Positions 15,509 to 22,450 are shown, counted from the first letter of the stretch. The stretch is DNA of 35,197 nt from UBA10161 sp964581105 (GCA_964581105.1 CAZOMB010000011.1:1-35197); one strand, 5' to 3'. Made by a program: numbers and translations. The notes: generated by a model from the sequence alone, not told the origin.

Positions 15509-16753
15509 CTATCCCAACTCTGGGTAAAGGGGAAACCTTTTTGTAAGCTCAAGAACCTCCTTTTTTACCTGGTCTTTCACTTCCTGGTTTTCTGGAGCAG
15601 AGCAAACCCTGTTTATCATTTTCCCTATTTCCTTCATTTCACTGGCCTTCATTCCCCTTGTAGTAAGCGCAGGCGTTCCAATCCTTATCCCGCTTGTCAC
15701 AAAAGGGGACTGCTTGTCATAAGGGACAGTATTCTTGTTTGCAGTTATTCCTGCCTCTTCAAGGGCATTTTGCGCCTCTTTGCCAGTAATCTTCATGTTT
15801 GTCAGGTCAATCACAATAAGGTGGGTGTCTGTTCCCCCTGAAACCAGTTCCATTCCCTCCCCTAAAAGCGAATCTGCAAGCGCTTTTGCATTTTCAACTA
15901 CTTTTGCAGCATATTTTGAAAACTCGGGCTGCATTGCCTCTTTAAAGCAAACAGCCTTTGCAGCAATCGCATGGTCAAACGGGCCCCCCTGCAGGCCAGG
16001 GAATACTGCCTTGTCAATAGGCTTTTGAAATTCCTGTTTGCAGAGTATTACTGCTCCTCTTGGGCCTCTCAGGGTTTTATGCGTGGTTGAAGTAACAATA
16101 TCAGCATAAGGGAATGGCTGGGGGTGCGCGCCTCCTGCTATTAGGCCTGCAATGTGAGCCATGTCAACCATAAGAATTGCGCTGCAGGCATCAGCAACTT
16201 CGCGGAACCTCTTGAAATCAACCTGCCTGGGGTAAGCAGTAAAGCCAGCAACAACCAGTTTTGGCTTTTTTTCCTTTGCCTGCTTTTCAAGCAAATTAAA
16301 GTCAATCAAGTGTGTTTTTGGGTCAACATTATATGCAATTATTTCATATGACTTGCCTGAAAAGTTCACAGGCGAGCCATGGGTAAGGTGGCCTCCAGAT
16401 GACAGGTTCAGGCCCATTATTTTGTCGCCAGGGGAAAGAAGGGCAAAATAAGCAGCCATATTTGCCTGGCTTCCTGAATGGGGCTGCACATTTGCATGCT
16501 GTGCATTGAAAATCTTTTTTGCCCTCTCAATAGCCAAATTTTCGCACACATCAATGAACTGGTTTCCCCCATAATACCTCTTGCCGGGGTAGCCTTCTGA
16601 ATACTTGTTTGTAAGGATACTGCCTTGCGCTTCCATTACTGCCAAAGAGGTGAAGTTTTCTGAGGGAATAAGCTCAAGGCCCTGCCTTTGGCGCTCAAGC
16701 TCCTTTAGGGCAAGCCCATGTATTTCAGGGTCAGTTGTTTCCAAGTATTTCAT
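15509..16753 (-). CDS. glyA: Serine hydroxymethyltransferase
   Basis: This is a 414-residue PLP enzyme. Motifs include LIPSENFTS, NKYSEGYPGKRYYGG, NVQPHSGSQANMAAY, DMAHIAGLIAGG, and the Schiff-base Lys in STTHKTLRGPRG. It converts serine to glycine and loads the one-carbon unit onto folate as 5,10-methylene-THF, supplying both glycine for GAR and the carbon for PurN. Its length matches bacterial-type GlyA. The ATG follows AAGGTGAAAA, and purB ends 9 nt upstream. Confidence 0.97.
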   Translation of the reverse strand: MKYLETTDPEIHGLALKELERQRQGLELIPSENFTSLAVMEAQGSILTNKYSEGYPGKRYYGGNQFIDVCENLAIERAKKIFNAQHANVQPHSGSQANMAAYFALLSPGDKIMGLNLSSGGHLTHGSPVNFSGKSYEIIAYNVDPKTHLIDFNLLEKQAKEKKPKLVVAGFTAYPRQVDFKRFREVADACSAILMVDMAHIAGLIAGGAHPQPFPYADIVTSTTHKTLRGPRGAVILCKQEFQKPIDKAVFPGLQGGPFDHAIAAKAVCFKEAMQPEFSKYAAKVVENAKALADSLLGEGMELVSGGTDTHLIVIDLTNMKITGKEAQNALEEAGITANKNTVPYDKQSPFVTSGIRIGTPALTTRGMKASEMKEIGKMINRVCSAPENQEVKDQVKKEVLELTKRFPLYPELG

Positions 16754-16762
16754 TTTTTCACC

Positions 16763-18082
16763 TTACTTGCTAATCGCCCTTTCAACTATTTCTGGCGCCT
16801 CTCCTATGTAGTTTTTTGGGTTGAACAGCTTTTCAAGGGCCTTTTTCCCCAAAAGGTTTGTGACTTGCTTTTTGCCAAGCAAAACATCAAGCAGGCTCTT
16901 CTTTTTCCTGAAGGCTTCTATGCTGCAGCTTCTCATCAGCTCATGCGCCTGCTGCCTTCCCATGCCCTTTGAGGAAAGACCAATCATTATCCTCTCAGCC
17001 ATTACCATTCCTTTTGTAAGCTCAAGGTTCTTTTCAATATTTTCAGGGAAAAACTGCAATCCTGCAAGTATTTTGTTCATCTCCTTGAGCATATAATCAG
17101 TCACTATAAAGCTTTGGGAGAGCAAAAACCTCTCATTTGCAGAGTTTGTCAGGTCCCTTTCATGCTCAAGCGCAATGTTCTCAAGCGCTGTTGCAACATT
17201 TGCCCTTACAACCCTTGCTAAAGAGCATATTCTTTCGCACTTATGCGGGTTTCTCTTTTGCGGCATTGTTGACGAACCAACTTGCTTTGAGGCAAAAGGC
17301 TCTGCAACCTCCATTATCTCAGTCCTCTGCAAATTCCTTATTTCTTTTGCTATTTTCTCAAGGGTTGCCCCAATCAGGGCAAGAACAAAGACAACTTCTG
17401 CATGCCTGTCCCTTTGGATAACCTGGTTTGTGACCTTTGCTGGCTTTAGGCCAAGGTACTTCATTACAAGCCCCTGTATTTCACGGCCTTTGCCTTGAAA
17501 GGTTGCCATTGTTCCTGCAGCGCCTGACATTTTGCCAAAAGAAATTATTTCCTCTGCCCTTTCAAGCCTTTTCAAGTTCCTTTCAGTCTCAGAATACCAA
17601 AGCGCAAATTTCATGCCATAAGTTGTAGGCACAGCATGCTGGCCATGTGTCCTTGCAATGCACACCATGTTCTTCTTTTGCTTTGCATGCTTTTTGAGAA
17701 GCTCTGAGAAAATCAGGAGCCTTTTTCTCAGAAGGCAAATGGCCCTTTTCAGCAAAAGAGCAGTTGCAGTGTCCTCAATGTCATAAGATGTTGAGCCCAA
17801 ATGCACAAAGCCGCCATATTTTTTGCACTTTTCAGAAAGGGCCTTTACCATTGCCATCAGGTCATGGTGTATTTCTGCCTCTATTGCAAGCACTCTATCA
17901 AGCTCCACATTTTTGGAAGCTTCCTCAATCTCATTAGCAGCATCATGAGGCATATTGCCAAGCTTTGCATGCGCCTTTGCCAGGGCAACCTCCACCTCGA
18001 GCCACGAAGCAAGCTTAGCTTTGTCATCAAAAAGCGCATTCATCCCAGTCGCATACCTGCTTTCAATCGGCGAAACAGCCAT
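16763..18082 (-). CDS. purB: Adenylosuccinate lyase
   Basis: This 439-residue member of the fumarase/aspartase superfamily starts MAVSPIESRYATGMNALF. It has the family signature SSTMPQKRNPHKCERI carrying the flexible catalytic loop, TSYDIEDTA, and ARTHGQHAVPTTYG with the catalytic His. It releases fumarate from SAICAR and from adenylosuccinate, so it acts twice in AMP synthesis. I chose the ATG at 18082 because AGGTG precedes it; the upstream GTG at 18106 adds eight residues not expected in the family. It is the first gene of the seven-gene minus-strand run ending at 11159. Candidate TATA elements (TATAAGCTTA, CATTTAAATT) lie between 18145 and 18175. Confidence 0.96.
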   Translation of the reverse strand: MAVSPIESRYATGMNALFDDKAKLASWLEVEVALAKAHAKLGNMPHDAANEIEEASKNVELDRVLAIEAEIHHDLMAMVKALSEKCKKYGGFVHLGSTSYDIEDTATALLLKRAICLLRKRLLIFSELLKKHAKQKKNMVCIARTHGQHAVPTTYGMKFALWYSETERNLKRLERAEEIISFGKMSGAAGTMATFQGKGREIQGLVMKYLGLKPAKVTNQVIQRDRHAEVVFVLALIGATLEKIAKEIRNLQRTEIMEVAEPFASKQVGSSTMPQKRNPHKCERICSLARVVRANVATALENIALEHERDLTNSANERFLLSQSFIVTDYMLKEMNKILAGLQFFPENIEKNLELTKGMVMAERIMIGLSSKGMGRQQAHELMRSCSIEAFRKKKSLLDVLLGKKQVTNLLGKKALEKLFNPKNYIGEAPEIVERAISK

Positions 18083-18185
18083 ACAAACACCTGCCCAAGT
18101 CTGCACTCTAGCGCTTCTTTATTTGCTGAGACGACAGACCTCCCGTAATAAGCTTATACTCAAGCCAGAATTTAAATGTGTGCCT

Positions 18186-18305
18186 TTATTTGTCCCTTTC
18201 CTTGCCTTTCCTGTCCTTTTGCCACCTGTCCCTCTGCCTTGCAAGCTTTTTCAGGCTAAGGTACGGCTTCTTGCTTTTCTTTTCAGGTGGCTCATCATCT
18301 GGCAT
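18186..18305 (-). CDS. Small basic ORF downstream of racemase
   Basis: A possible 39-residue protein starts at the ATG at 18305, 19 nt after the racemase stop, with GGGAT five bases before it. It begins acidic and Pro-rich (MPDDEPPEKK) and ends strongly basic (RQRDRWQKDRKGKERDK). There is no recognisable domain. The spacing and possible ribosome site suggest a third gene of the def-racemase run, but short Lys-rich ORFs occur by chance. Confidence 0.35.
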   Translation of the reverse strand: MPDDEPPEKKSKKPYLSLKKLARQRDRWQKDRKGKERDK

Positions 18306-18324
18306 ATCAATCCCATTATAAAAA

Positions 18325-19017
18325 TTATGATAACGAATAGTCAAGTGTTGTTTGTGCATGCAGGTCAAGAGTGTCAAGCAGTCTTACTTTTGTGTCATTT
18401 TGTTTGAGTATCAATGGAAGTTCTGTGCAGCCTAAAATCACTCCGTCAACCTTGTAGCTTTCTATTATGTCAAGGAGCTTTTTCTTTGTCTCCTCCTTGA
18501 AAACCCCGATCACAAGCTCATCAAATATTATATCATTTATAATGTCTTGTTCTTCTTCTTTTGGTGTTATAACTTCAATCCCATATTTTTTGCAAACCTC
18601 TTTGTAAAATGAGGACTGCATTGTGAATTTTATCCCTGTGAGCAGCAGTTTTTTCGTACCCTTTTCCTTTGCTTTTTTCGCAGCGGCTTCAACTATGCTC
18701 AGCATAGGGACTTTTGACCTGTTTTTGATTTGTTCAAAGACAGAGTGGGGAGAATTGGCAGCTATGATAATAAAATCAACTCCTGCGTTTTCCAAAGAGT
18801 TGATTCCAGTCATAATGTACTTAACATAGCCTTGCATATCCTTTTTGTTTTCAAAGTCAGTGAGTTTTTGAAGGTCAAGACTGAATATGACAACTTCAGG
18901 ATAATAATAGTCCTTATGCTTTTCATAATACTTTTGATGAAGCAGCTCATAGTATTTGACTGTTGACTCGTGGCTTATTCCGCCCAAAATCCCGATTCTT
19001 TTCTTTTTCTTAACTAT
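18325..19017 (-). CDS. Aspartate/glutamate racemase-family protein, apparent ATA start
   Basis: The 230-residue reading begins (M)VKKKKRIGILGGISHEST, the expected first strand of Asp/Glu racemases, and carries the second-half motif GCTELPLIL with its catalytic Cys. At the first catalytic site, where the family usually has CNT, this protein has AANSPH, so Ala replaces that Cys. A two-base mechanism may be lost or altered. No ATG, GTG or TTG exists that includes the first strand. The first canonical start is TTG at 18987, inside the GGI motif. GGGG at 19024-19027 lies 6 nt before ATA at 19017, which favours a non-standard start or a mutated ATG. The gene follows def directly. Confidence 0.8.
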   Translation of the reverse strand: MVKKKKRIGILGGISHESTVKYYELLHQKYYEKHKDYYYPEVVIFSLDLQKLTDFENKKDMQGYVKYIMTGINSLENAGVDFIIIAANSPHSVFEQIKNRSKVPMLSIVEAAAKKAKEKGTKKLLLTGIKFTMQSSFYKEVCKKYGIEVITPKEEEQDIINDIIFDELVIGVFKEETKKKLLDIIESYKVDGVILGCTELPLILKQNDTKVRLLDTLDLHAQTTLDYSLS

Positions 19018-19034
19018 AATAAACCCCTACAAAT

Positions 19035-19547
19035 CTACCTATAGCGCTTTTCCCACTCTTCCCTCAGTATGATGTTTTTCACGTCTTTCAAATGGTCTGT
19101 TGCAAGAATGCCATGCAAATGGTCAATTTCATGCTGCACAAGCTCAGAAAGGTCGTTTTTAAATTCCTCAGGTTTTGCCTTCCCATTCATATCATAATAT
19201 TTGACACCTATCTCCTTGTGCCTTTTGATTTTCACAAAAAAAGCAGCATAACCAAAGCTAAAGCAGCTGTCCCAGACCTCAAACTTCTTAGGGCTTTCCC
19301 AGATAATTTTTGGGTTTACCATGTAAAACTCCCCTTCATCCTTTAATGAGAAGAATATGACGTTTTTCATATAGCCTATCTGAGGAGCAGCAAGCCCCCT
19401 TCCTATTTTCTCTCTCTTTTGAAGATATGTGAGTGTGTCCTTTAGGTCTCGTGCAATCTTAGGGAGTTCTTTGTCAAACTCACTGACATTAGAGCACTTT
19501 TGCCTAAGCTTTTTGTCTCCAAGTTGCAATACTTTTCTTACTGCCAT
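19035..19547 (-). CDS. def: Peptide deformylase
   Basis: This 170-residue deformylase has motif 1 GRGLAAPQIG (about 49-58). Motif 2 is altered: VWDSCFSF replaces EGCLS but keeps the metal-binding Cys95. Motif 3 is intact, QHEIDHLHG (His139, Glu140, His143). The enzyme removes the formyl group from N-terminal formyl-methionine. Archaeal translation normally starts with unformylated Met, so deformylase is uncommon in archaea. A true substrate here could be N-formyl peptides or another formylated compound, and acquisition from bacteria is likely. The gene lies 29 nt downstream of tRNA-Gly in the same direction, with the racemase next. Codon use looks somewhat more AT-rich than in the purB run. 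Confidence 0.9.
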   Translation of the reverse strand: MAVRKVLQLGDKKLRQKCSNVSEFDKELPKIARDLKDTLTYLQKREKIGRGLAAPQIGYMKNVIFFSLKDEGEFYMVNPKIIWESPKKFEVWDSCFSFGYAAFFVKIKRHKEIGVKYYDMNGKAKPEEFKNDLSELVQHEIDHLHGILATDHLKDVKNIILREEWEKRYR

Positions 19548-19590
19548 TCAACCAACTTTAGGTAAGTTATCACGAGTGCGGACGCCGGGA

Positions 19591-19661
19591 TTTTCACAGA
19601 GCTACTTCCCACCAAGGGGAGGTAGCAGGAACCCACCTTATGAAAATATTGTGGTTCCTGC
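19591..19661 (-). other. T-loop intron of tRNA-Gly (71 nt)
   Basis: Exon TTCA (54-57) pairs with intron TGAA (19593-19596), giving the 4-bp central helix. The bulges are AAG on the 5' side and AAT on the 3' side, and the outer helix is the T stem CCGGG/CCCGG. Cutting after the second base of each bulge gives TTCAAA joined to T, so the insertion is at 59/60. The junction is repeated A, so sequence alone allows a shift of up to three bases. The intron also folds internally: a 9-bp stem GCAGGAACC/GGTTCCTGC (19625-19633 with 19653-19661) and a second 9-bp stem with one mismatch (19602-19610 with 19617-19625). The first competes with a 3-bp CAG/CTG inner helix of the BHB. Confidence 0.88.
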
Positions 19662-19682
19662 TTTGAACCCGGACCATTGACT

Positions 19683-19785
19683 TTCTTCGAGCCTCTCCAG
19701 TTTTTGCCGAAGCTTTTTAGGCACGGCAAACCAAAGGTTTGCCGGTTGTTCTGCCTCAGCAGAACAGCACCCCAAAAAAGCTTCT
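19683..19785 (-). other. Anticodon-loop intron of tRNA-Gly (103 nt)
   Basis: Exon CTTC pairs with intron GAAG (19685-19688) as the 4-bp central helix. The bulges are CAA and AAA and the outer helix is TTGGC/GTCAA. Cuts after the second bulge base place the intron at the canonical 37/38 site. Inside are three perfect stems: GAAGCTTTTT with AAAAAGCTTC (19775-19784 with 19709-19718), enclosing an 8-bp hairpin at 19747-19766 and a 9-bp hairpin at 19724-19744. Such a compact structure in a long tRNA intron could be a small stable RNA after excision. No box C/D pair was recognised. Confidence 0.88.
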
Positions 19786-19848
19786 TGGAAGGCCAATATA
19801 CTAGCCAGGTTATACTACATCCGCAACCTGTTGCAGATTAAGCGAATT

Positions 19849-19859
19849 AGGGTTTAAAA
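19849..19859. promoter_or_regulatory. Shared TATA element between tRNA-Gly and pilin-like gene
   Basis: GGGTTTAAAAC is close to symmetric (GTTTTAAACCC on the minus strand). It lies about 28 nt before the ATG of the pilin-like gene at 19882, implying a leaderless mRNA, and about 30 nt before the 5' end of tRNA-Gly at 19824. No other good TATA box is seen between the two. Confidence 0.5.
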
Positions 19860-19881
19860 CAATTGGGGCAGAACATAGCTC

Positions 19882-20448
19882 ATGGCAAGCACCGGCCCAA
19901 GAGGCATAAGAGAAGGCAGAGCCTCTGGGCAGGCGTCCACAGAGTATTTGGTAATGCTTGGGGCAACACTTGTCATTGCATTGGTTGTTGTGGGCCTTCT
20001 TTTGTTTTTCCCAGGCACTTCTGCCAGCGCAGCTGAGACAGAATCATTGCTTTACTGGGGCAGCCAGGTAAGGCCAATCAAAATACATTCTGCAATAGGC
20101 TATGACTCGTGCGCATATGGCGACCCTTGCCCTGTTGGAGGGGGAGAGAATGGCAGCTCTGTTTACAGGCTTGTGCTTGAAAACAGCGACTCAGGCGCAA
20201 TAACTCTGACAGGCGTGAAAGTTGACGGCTCCTCAAGGCAATTATGCATTCCAGGAGAACAAAATTCCTCGATTTACCTGACTCCTGCAAAAGAAACAGT
20301 TGTTGATGTTGTGGTGCAAAGCTGCCCTGAAGGCGAGGAAGTTGAGGCAGAAATAATGTTTATCTACAGCAACAAGCACCTTTCAGGAATGGTTGAAAAA
20401 GGCACAAAAAAGCTTGTTTTCAAGTGCGGCACTGGGCAGGCAACCTAA
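19882..20448 (+). CDS. Class III signal-peptide pilin-like protein
   Basis: This 188-residue protein has the archaeal class III prepilin signal: a basic leader (about 1-18) ending SG, then QASTEYLVML and a 20-residue hydrophobic helix (GATLVIALVVVGLLLF). The QxSxEY motif marks substrates of EppA-type prepilin peptidase, which cuts before the Gln so that the helix can build a pilus core. The globular domain (about 60-188) has four or more Cys and a C-terminal KLVFKC. It resembles the next protein, suggesting a shared beta-sandwich-like domain. The ATG is probably leaderless, from the TATA element at 19849-19859. It may form a pilus or be a minor pilin. Confidence 0.85.
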   Translation: MASTGPRGIREGRASGQASTEYLVMLGATLVIALVVVGLLLFFPGTSASAAETESLLYWGSQVRPIKIHSAIGYDSCAYGDPCPVGGGENGSSVYRLVLENSDSGAITLTGVKVDGSSRQLCIPGEQNSSIYLTPAKETVVDVVVQSCPEGEEVEAEIMFIYSNKHLSGMVEKGTKKLVFKCGTGQAT

Positions 20449-20450
20449 TG

Positions 20451-20464
20451 CTTTATATTTATTT
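20451..20464 (+). promoter_or_regulatory. TATA region of secreted pilin-domain protein
   Basis: CTTTATATTTATTT lies 41-54 nt before the ATG at 20505. It gives a predicted leader of about 20-25 nt that includes the GGTTGG ribosome site. Its position right after the upstream stop indicates that the second gene has its own promoter. Confidence 0.5.
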
Positions 20465-20504
20465 CAGTTGCTAATGGTGGTAACATCAGGAAGAGGTTGG
20501 TAAA

Positions 20505-20969
20505 ATGGGGAAAATAAAGGCAATTCTATTGTGCTCATTGTTTTTGCTTGCACTTGCTTATGCAGGGCCAAAAATAGGCTATATTATAGAGCAGTTCAAG
20601 GTTTTCAACCCATCTTCACTTAATGATGATGCATGCGCAAGCGGAGTATATGGAGGCTATGAGTTTTTCCTTGTCAATACTGGGGAAAAGGAAGTTGACC
20701 TGATAAATGTCCAGGTTAACGGGGCTTCAAAAACATTTTGCCACAAGTCAGGCCCACTCGCATATGAGATAGGAAAAGTGCACTTTGGTCCAGGAGAGGA
20801 AAAGAGCATAAGAGTGCAAGAAGGCTACCTTTACTGCAAGCAAGGCCAAGAAGTATTCATAGACACAGGCCTTGTATACACTGGAGACTACCTGAACAAA
20901 TATGAGCAGTCTGAGCCACTCTCTTTTGAGTGCACTCTTGTCCCTCCCCCGCCTCCAAGGGACAGGTAA
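20505..20969 (+). CDS. Secreted paralogue of the pilin globular domain
   Basis: The 154-residue protein has a normal signal peptide (KAILLCSLFLLALAYA) instead of a class III signal. The mature part shares order and spacing with the upstream pilin-like protein: a Y/F-rich strand ending in Asn, a V-x-V-(D/N)-G-x-S strand, a Cys, a Pro-Gly/Ala-(E/K)-E turn, a second Cys, a YxxxYL-like strand and a final (S/V)FxC. It ends in a short Pro-rich tail (VPPPPPRDR). It could be a soluble or surface-bound partner of the pilus, or a domain detached by gene duplication. No known family is identified. Confidence 0.75.
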   Translation: MGKIKAILLCSLFLLALAYAGPKIGYIIEQFKVFNPSSLNDDACASGVYGGYEFFLVNTGEKEVDLINVQVNGASKTFCHKSGPLAYEIGKVHFGPGEEKSIRVQEGYLYCKQGQEVFIDTGLVYTGDYLNKYEQSEPLSFECTLVPPPPPRDR

Positions 20970-21039
20970 AATCTCTCTCTTTTCATACACAAATGCTTTT
21001 ATTTTCCCTAGTTTCTAGCTTTTGGGTGGGCGGTTCTCC

Positions 21040-22440
21040 ATGGAACTCGTAGAAAAAACAATGAAGGACAAGTCATTAAAGTCACTTTTCTATGTCTTGT
21101 CTCTTGTCATCACTGCAATAGTATTATCATCAATATTCAGCTTCAATGTACAGCAGACGATTGCAACTGTGCTTGTCATTGGTCTTGTGCTTGGAACAGT
21201 CCTGTTTTGGGAAATCCGCCTTTCATTTGCCCTGATAGGCTCATTTGTGCTGATAGCATCAGGGCTTCTTAATATTGAAAAATTCATTGAGTTTTCCTCG
21301 CTTAACATCATCCTGTTTCTTGCCGGGATGATGATGTTCATAGGCTATCTTGAGAAAAGCGCGTTTTTCGAGTATTTGATATCAAGGGTAATGAAGCTGG
21401 TTGGCGGAGGGGGAGCAAGGCTGCTTTTCCTTATTCTTTTTTTCTCGGCATTTTTCGCTGCAATTGTTGATGAAGTGACTTCAATACTTTTCATGCTGTC
21501 AATAGTGCTTTCAATCTGCGCCCGCCTCAGGGTAAACCCTGTTCCATTCGTAATGCTCACAGTATTTGCAACAAACATAGGCAGCAGCGCAACAGCAATA
21601 GGAAACCCAGTGGGAGTTATGATTGCCCTTAACGCAAAGCTTTCTTTTGCAGACTTTTTGCAGCATGCAACACCTGTTGCAATTGCTGCCCTTCTGATGC
21701 TTTTCCTCCTTGTTTTCCTTTTTTTCAGAAAAGAGCTAAAGGAGTTTTCCGAGAAGACAAGGGCAACTCCCCTTAAGGACCTTTTTGAGGCCCATAAGCC
21801 AGTAAACAGGCTTTTCAACTCATTTTTCTTTTTGCTGGTATTCACTGCCCTTGTTTTCCATGCGCAAATAGAAACAGCTGTCGGGCTTGAGAAAAATGCA
21901 ATGCTTTTGGGAATTGCACTTGGGGCAGCAGGGATTGCTCTTTTGCTTGAGCACAAGAATGCCCGGCAGTTTGTTGAGACAAAAGTTGACTGGTGGACCT
22001 TGCTTTTCTTTATGCTCCTTTTTGCATCTGTTGGGGCTCTTGAGCAGTCAGGAGTAATCGAGATAGCTGCAAAGGGCTTTGCAGAAATATTTGGTGGAAG
22101 CAAGCTTTATGCGTCATCTGCAGTAATGCTTCTTGCAGGAATGCTATCCGCAGCGCTTGACAATGTTCTTGCAGTTGCAGTATTCCTTCCTTTGGTGGAA
22201 GATTTGCAGGCAACTGCGATTGGAGGCTCATACCTTTGGTGGTCACTCCTGTTTGGCGCAACCCTGTTCGGCAACCTGACAATGATAGGCAGCACTGCAA
22301 ACATAATTGCGCTTGGGCTTCTTGAAAAAAGAGGGCTTCCGCGCGTATCGTTCATGCAATGGATAAAGGCCGGGGCTGTGGTAACGATTCCGACGGCAGC
22401 AACTGCATTTGTGCTGCTTTACCTGCAGCATCTGGTATAG
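21040..22440 (+). CDS. ArsB/NhaD-type ion permease
   Basis: This 466-residue membrane protein has about 11-12 helices and the features of the ArsB/NhaD/citrate (IT) superfamily: LSSxxxILFLAGMMMFIGYLEKS, FFSAFFAAIVDEVTSILFML, TNIGSSATAIGNPVG, and the second-half repeats LSAALDNVLAVAVFLPLV and GNLTMIGSTANI. The pairing of two TxIGSxAxxIGNP-like loops is the inverted-repeat hallmark. Substrate could be Na+/H+, arsenite or an organic acid and cannot be decided here. I prefer the ATG at 21040 to the TTG at 21022. The ATP-cone gene starts 10 nt after the stop, suggesting co-transcription. Confidence 0.9.
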   Translation: MELVEKTMKDKSLKSLFYVLSLVITAIVLSSIFSFNVQQTIATVLVIGLVLGTVLFWEIRLSFALIGSFVLIASGLLNIEKFIEFSSLNIILFLAGMMMFIGYLEKSAFFEYLISRVMKLVGGGGARLLFLILFFSAFFAAIVDEVTSILFMLSIVLSICARLRVNPVPFVMLTVFATNIGSSATAIGNPVGVMIALNAKLSFADFLQHATPVAIAALLMLFLLVFLFFRKELKEFSEKTRATPLKDLFEAHKPVNRLFNSFFFLLVFTALVFHAQIETAVGLEKNAMLLGIALGAAGIALLLEHKNARQFVETKVDWWTLLFFMLLFASVGALEQSGVIEIAAKGFAEIFGGSKLYASSAVMLLAGMLSAALDNVLAVAVFLPLVEDLQATAIGGSYLWWSLLFGATLFGNLTMIGSTANIIALGLLEKRGLPRVSFMQWIKAGAVVTIPTAATAFVLLYLQHLV

Positions 22441-22450
22441 GGGTGTAAAC

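Larger units (their letters stand above)
19577..19824 (-). tRNA. tRNA-Gly(TCC) with two introns (37/38 and T-loop 59/60)
   Basis: On the minus strand the mature tRNA is 74 nt, assembled from three exons: 19786-19824, 19662-19682 and 19577-19590. The acceptor GCGGATG pairs with CGTCCGC (one G-U), discriminator A. The D stem is GTAT/GTAT with two wobbles and the loop holds GG. The anticodon stem is TTGGC/GTCAA and the loop CTTCCAA with TCC at 19787-19789. The variable region is TGGT, and the T arm is CCGGG-TTCAAAT-CCCGG. Both introns sit in bulge-helix-bulge contexts whose predicted cuts regenerate exactly these loops. T-loop introns are known mainly from some Crenarchaeota and other thermophilic archaea. 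A TATA element near 19850-19859 fits as its promoter. def follows 29 nt beyond the 3' end. Confidence 0.93.

Noticed and set aside
19538..19729. A 63-residue minus-strand ORF upstream of def
   Set aside because: It overlaps the tRNA-Gly exons and T-loop intron, so the apparent coding potential comes from structured RNA.
21345..22103. A 252-residue minus-strand ORF
   Set aside because: It is antisense to the well-supported ArsB/NhaD permease and has no motif of its own.
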